Part shown: in pieces, positions 29,374 through 32,652 of the stretch
Layout of the letters: every line of letters begins with the position of its first letter
Numbering within the stretch: position 1 is the stretch's first letter
The notes under the pieces: model-generated
Database searches by the model: none
The model's input: the letters and a program-made list of their open reading frames with translations, nothing else
What the model was told of the DNA's origin: nothing
Translations under genes and position numbers: made by a program
Source: an uncultured Alphaproteobacteria bacterium
GTDB taxonomy: Bacteria; Pseudomonadota; Alphaproteobacteria; Methylaequorales; Methylaequoraceae
Assembly (NCBI GenBank): GCA_902567115.1
Contig: CACFLF010000006.1
Location: 1-32,652 of the forward strand
DNA: 32,652 bases
Reading direction: 5' to 3'

Positions 29374-29682
29374 ATGAATAATTTAAAAAAATCCAAAATC
29401 ACTAGGTTTAAAAAAGAAGAAATACATGAAATAATGGAATTGTATTCGAAAAAAATTTCAATAGGCGAATGGAAAGACTATTCGATAACTTTTCAAAAAA
29501 GTTACGCTGTTTTTGCGATCCATAGATCGTTTAAGCACGGTCCTAGCTTAGAGATAAAAAAGAATTACAGAAATGAAAGTTTTTTTACACTTTCATCTCA
29601 AAATAATATTTTAACAAGTTCTAAAAGTTTAAGAAAAGTAATTAACTACTTAAAGAGACCATATTTAAAGTTAGTCAAATAA
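29374..29682 (+). CDS. DUF2794-like protein
   Basis: KITRFKKEEIHEIMELYSKKISIGEWKDYSITFQKSYAVFAIHRSF...LEIKKN resembles the alphaproteobacterial DUF2794 pattern (FxRxELxxILxLYGxxVAxGEWRDYAI...AVFSVFRR). Confidence 0.72.
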   Translation: MNNLKKSKITRFKKEEIHEIMELYSKKISIGEWKDYSITFQKSYAVFAIHRSFKHGPSLEIKKNYRNESFFTLSSQNNILTSSKSLRKVINYLKRPYLKLVK

Positions 29683-30153
29683 TTTTTTCATTCCAGAAGT
29701 ATAACTATCATTTCTGCTTTTTGAAAGCCTTTGATAACCCATAACTCCATTAAAGATATAATCCTTAGTTCCAGATTCCCAAATAATTTGTAAGTTTCCA
29801 TCAACAATTTTCCAATTACCTTTTTCTCCATTTCCATAATTAGTTAAAGCTGTGCCATCATCATTTATTTCAATCAGGAACTCTGATTGCCATTTATCCA
29901 ATGCTTGCCATTTACCTACCCACAACTCATTTGAAAAGCATTCGTTAAAAAAAATTAAAAAAAAAACTATTAATGTTGTTAACTTTCTATTTTTTAAGAT
30001 AGCGATTATATTTCTTTTCTTATTTTCTGAATATTTGGACCAATTACTAATTTCTCTAGAAGTCCTAAAGCAACCCTCACATAAATTGTTTTTTGGATTT
30101 AATTTACATACGTTTATACATGGCGATTGTACTGTCATGTTGTTAGATTCCAT
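29671..30153 (-). CDS. DUF1289-like Cys-rich domain fused through a TM/signal-like segment to a small lipocalin-like (DUF2147-like) domain
   Basis: SPCINVCKLNPKNNLCEGCFRTSREISNWSKYSENKKRNIIAILKNR (DUF1289 pattern), LTTLIVFFLIFFNECFS, ELWVGKWQALDKWQSEFLIEINDDGTALTNYGNGEKGNWKIVDGNLQIIWESG. One uninterrupted frame with no Met at the junction. Confidence 0.7.
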   Translation of the reverse strand: MESNNMTVQSPCINVCKLNPKNNLCEGCFRTSREISNWSKYSENKKRNIIAILKNRKLTTLIVFFLIFFNECFSNELWVGKWQALDKWQSEFLIEINDDGTALTNYGNGEKGNWKIVDGNLQIIWESGTKDYIFNGVMGYQRLSKSRNDSYTSGMKKLFD

Positions 30154-30755
30154 CCTCTTATTACATATTCAACTGCTAAAGCACCTAAAATTAACCCAAA
30201 TAACTTTTGTAGGACATTCATAATAGTTTTGTTAAAAAGCTTCATAAAAAAATTAGAAAAGATGATAATTATAGAAGTCAAAAATAATGTCAATACGAGT
30301 GGAAAGATTTGGGTATAAAAACTAACCATATTGAAGTTAATATCCTTTGAAATTAAAACTGATAGTGTAATAGCTGAGGGCCCAGCAACTAATGGAATTG
30401 AAATAGGAAATACAGCCAAATTATTCAATTCATTTTCATCAATTAATTCATTAGCAATTGTTGTCTTTCTTTTAACCCTTTTTTCAAATACCATTTCATA
30501 AGAAATAATTAAAAGGAAAAAACCACCAATAATTTGGAACGATGATATAGATATACCCATAAAGACTAAAAAGGCATTACCATATAATGAGAAAAAGATT
30601 AATACAGTGCATGAAATCAAAAATACGAACCCAGACAGTTTAATTGTTTTTTTTGTATTTAAACCTTGAGTGATTATTGTTAAAATAGGGATTAAAGAAA
30701 TAGGATCAATAGCAACAAATGCTTTTAAAAAATTTTGGAGAAACAAATCGTGCAT
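30135..30755 (-). CDS. MarC family integral membrane protein
   Basis: AFVAIDPISLIPILTIITQGLNTKK, FMGISISSFQIIGGFFLLIISYEMVF, FPISIPLVAGPSAITLSVLIS are MarC hallmarks. Confidence 0.93.
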   Translation of the reverse strand: MHDLFLQNFLKAFVAIDPISLIPILTIITQGLNTKKTIKLSGFVFLISCTVLIFFSLYGNAFLVFMGISISSFQIIGGFFLLIISYEMVFEKRVKRKTTIANELIDENELNNLAVFPISIPLVAGPSAITLSVLISKDINFNMVSFYTQIFPLVLTLFLTSIIIIFSNFFMKLFNKTIMNVLQKLFGLILGALAVEYVIRGWNLTT

Positions 30756-31661
30756 AAAAAAAAATTTATAGTATCCAGCTTTTATAAGTTTGTCTATCTA
30801 AGAAATCCTGATATTATTAAAAAAAAACTATTTGTTAACTTAAAAAAATTCAATATCAAAGGAACCTTCATACTTGGAAAAGAGGGGGTCAATGCTTCAT
30901 TTTCTATATCAGCAGAACAATTTCAGAAAGTCAAAAATTTAATAAGAAGTTTAATTTCAACAGAAATTAAATTTAAAAATCAATTTAATAATAATCATTC
31001 TTTTTTAAGACTGAAAATCAAAGAAAAAAAAGAAATTATATCTCTTGGACAAAAAAACATTTTTCGAAAAGAAACAACTGGTTTTTTTGTTGACCCTGAC
31101 TCGTGGGACAAGTTTATTTCTGATCCAGATTCTATAATTATTGATACAAGAAATGAATATGAATCTGATATAGGTTCTTTTAAAAAGTCTGTAAAAACTA
31201 AAACTAATAATTTTAGAGAATTTCCAATATGGTTTGAAAAACATAAGAAAAAACTTTTTGAAAAAAAAATCGGAATGTTTTGTACTGGCGGCATCAGATG
31301 CGAGAAAGCAAGTAATTTCTTAATAAATAAGGGATATAAAAACATCTTTCAACTTGATGGTGGAATTATTGAATATTTAAATAAAACTAAAAATAAGAGT
31401 AAAATGTGGGAAGGTGAATGTTTCGTTTTTGATGAAAGAGTTTCAATAAATGAGAAACTTGAAAAAGGATTGTATTCACAATGTTTTGCTTGTAGATCTG
31501 CTATAACTTTCGTTGACACTAAATCAAGGAATTTTAAATTGGGTGTATCATGCCCTAAATGTTTTAAAGAAAAATCGAAAAAACAAAGAGCTAGATATAA
31601 GGAACGACAAAGACAAGTGCAAATTGCAAAAAAAAAAGGAATAAAACATATAGGTAGTTAA
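30750..31661 (+). CDS. trhO: Rhodanese-domain tRNA uridine(34) 5-hydroxylase TrhO-like (YceA family)
   Basis: [64 protein letters not shown] active site, [23 protein letters not shown] at 30750 with GGAG upstream preferred over TTG at 30735. Confidence 0.93.
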   Translation: MHKKKFIVSSFYKFVYLRNPDIIKKKLFVNLKKFNIKGTFILGKEGVNASFSISAEQFQKVKNLIRSLISTEIKFKNQFNNNHSFLRLKIKEKKEIISLGQKNIFRKETTGFFVDPDSWDKFISDPDSIIIDTRNEYESDIGSFKKSVKTKTNNFREFPIWFEKHKKKLFEKKIGMFCTGGIRCEKASNFLINKGYKNIFQLDGGIIEYLNKTKNKSKMWEGECFVFDERVSINEKLEKGLYSQCFACRSAITFVDTKSRNFKLGVSCPKCFKEKSKKQRARYKERQRQVQIAKKKGIKHIGS

Positions 31662-32652
31662 TCATTTCCGAGTTTTGGAATTGAATATTTTTTCATTTTT
31701 TCAATTAAAGTAGTTCTATTTATTTTCAAGCATTTTGAAGCCTCAGTAACAGATCCACTGCTTTTCTTTAGTGCTCCCTCTATTAAATTAAATTCAACAT
31801 CGCTTAAGTGTCTTCGAAGATCTATTTTATCTAAAAAGTCAAACCATTTTTTATAATGATTTGGATGTGGCATTGAGTCAGACTGAGAGCTTGTTTCAAT
31901 TTGAATTGGAGAAAGATCAGAGGTCATTGACCATAACTCCTCTTTCTCCTGTGAGATGTCAGGTAGATTAATTTTTAACAGATTTTCTTTAATATTTTTT
32001 CCATTAATTTTTTTATCTGGAAAAATTATTACTGCTCTCTCAATAACATTTTTTAACTCTCTTACATTACCTGGCCATACATATTCCTGAAGTGCTTGTA
32101 TTCCTGAATTATCAATTTGAGGAATAATAGATCCATTGTATTTTAAATCCTCTAAAATATGATTTACAAGAATTGGAATATCATCCTTTCTCTCTGCAAG
32201 CGAAGGAATTTCAATTGGAAATACGTTTATCCTAAAAAATAGATCTGCCCTAAAATGACCCTCATCAATTTTTTTTTCAATGTTTTGGTGTGTAGCACAA
32301 ATCAACCTTAAATTAAGATCAATTTCTTGTCTCCCTCCAACACGTTGAATTTTTCTGGTTTCAATCGCTCTTAGTAATTTAGCCTGAAGTGTCATAGGCA
32401 TGTCACCGATTTCATCTAAAAATAAGGTGCCATTGTTAGAGGCCTCAAATCTTCCCTCTCTTTTTGAGTCTGCACCAGTAAATGCACCTTTTTCGTGACC
32501 AAATAATTCAGATTCTAAAAGCTCGGACGGAATTGCTGCGCAATTTACGTTAATTAATTCACCATTTCTTTTTGATGATTCATGAATAGCTCTGGCAACT
32601 ACATCTTTTCCACACCCAGTCTCACCTCTTAGTAAAACTGTTGAGTTTGATT
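31658..32652 (-). CDS. Sigma-54-dependent transcriptional activator (AAA+ and Fis-type HTH), 5' end beyond window
   Basis: Frame continues past the ORF-track start to the window edge: [44 protein letters not shown] (GAFTGA loop), [30 protein letters not shown]-terminal [28 protein letters not shown]. Confidence 0.95.
   Translation of the reverse strand, partial: SNSTVLLRGETGCGKDVVARAIHESSKRNGELINVNCAAIPSELLESELFGHEKGAFTGADSKREGRFEASNNGTLFLDEIGDMPMTLQAKLLRAIETRKIQRVGGRQEIDLNLRLICATHQNIEKKIDEGHFRADLFFRINVFPIEIPSLAERKDDIPILVNHILEDLKYNGSIIPQIDNSGIQALQEYVWPGNVRELKNVIERAVIIFPDKKINGKNIKENLLKINLPDISQEKEELWSMTSDLSPIQIETSSQSDSMPHPNHYKKWFDFLDKIDLRRHLSDVEFNLIEGALKKSSGSVTEASKCLKINRTTLIEKMKKYSIPKLGND

Noticed and set aside
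1-32652. CRISPR arrays, IS elements, prophage, toxin-antitoxin or defence islands
   Set aside because: No regularly spaced repeats, transposase/integrase motifs or defence-family genes seen; gene order looks like core chromosomal blocks.

Overview
This is a compact, AT-rich (roughly 30% GC by eye), chromosomal-looking window. Gene content and order fit a streamlined, probably marine, alphaproteobacterium; that taxonomy is inferred. Almost every base is coding. Blocks left to right: 3' end of purN, then an unlisted 40-aa ORF resembling aa3-type cytochrome oxidase subunit IV; ndk, holC and pepA (-); lptF, lptG, lptD, surA, pdxA and rsmA (+); gmk, mltG, fabF, acpP, fabG and fabD (-); rpsF, rpsR, a DUF2232-like membrane protein, rplI, a CaCA antiporter, dnaB, mlaE, mlaF, cvpA, purF and an SDR (+); a flavocytochrome c sulfide dehydrogenase-like pair (fccAB) behind der, bamB and a TPR membrane protein (-); a DUF2794 protein (+); a DUF1289 fusion protein and marC (-); a TrhO-like rhodanese (+); and a sigma-54 activator cut by the window edge (-). 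I saw no mobile elements, CRISPR arrays, rRNA or tRNA genes. I did not find a convincing novel multi-gene system. The items most worth checking are the DUF1289-plus-secreted-domain fusion, the double hairpin in the rpsF leader, recurrent 8-nt start/stop overlaps, convergent genes that end inside or within 3 nt of each other, and fccAB coupled to a housekeeping operon.
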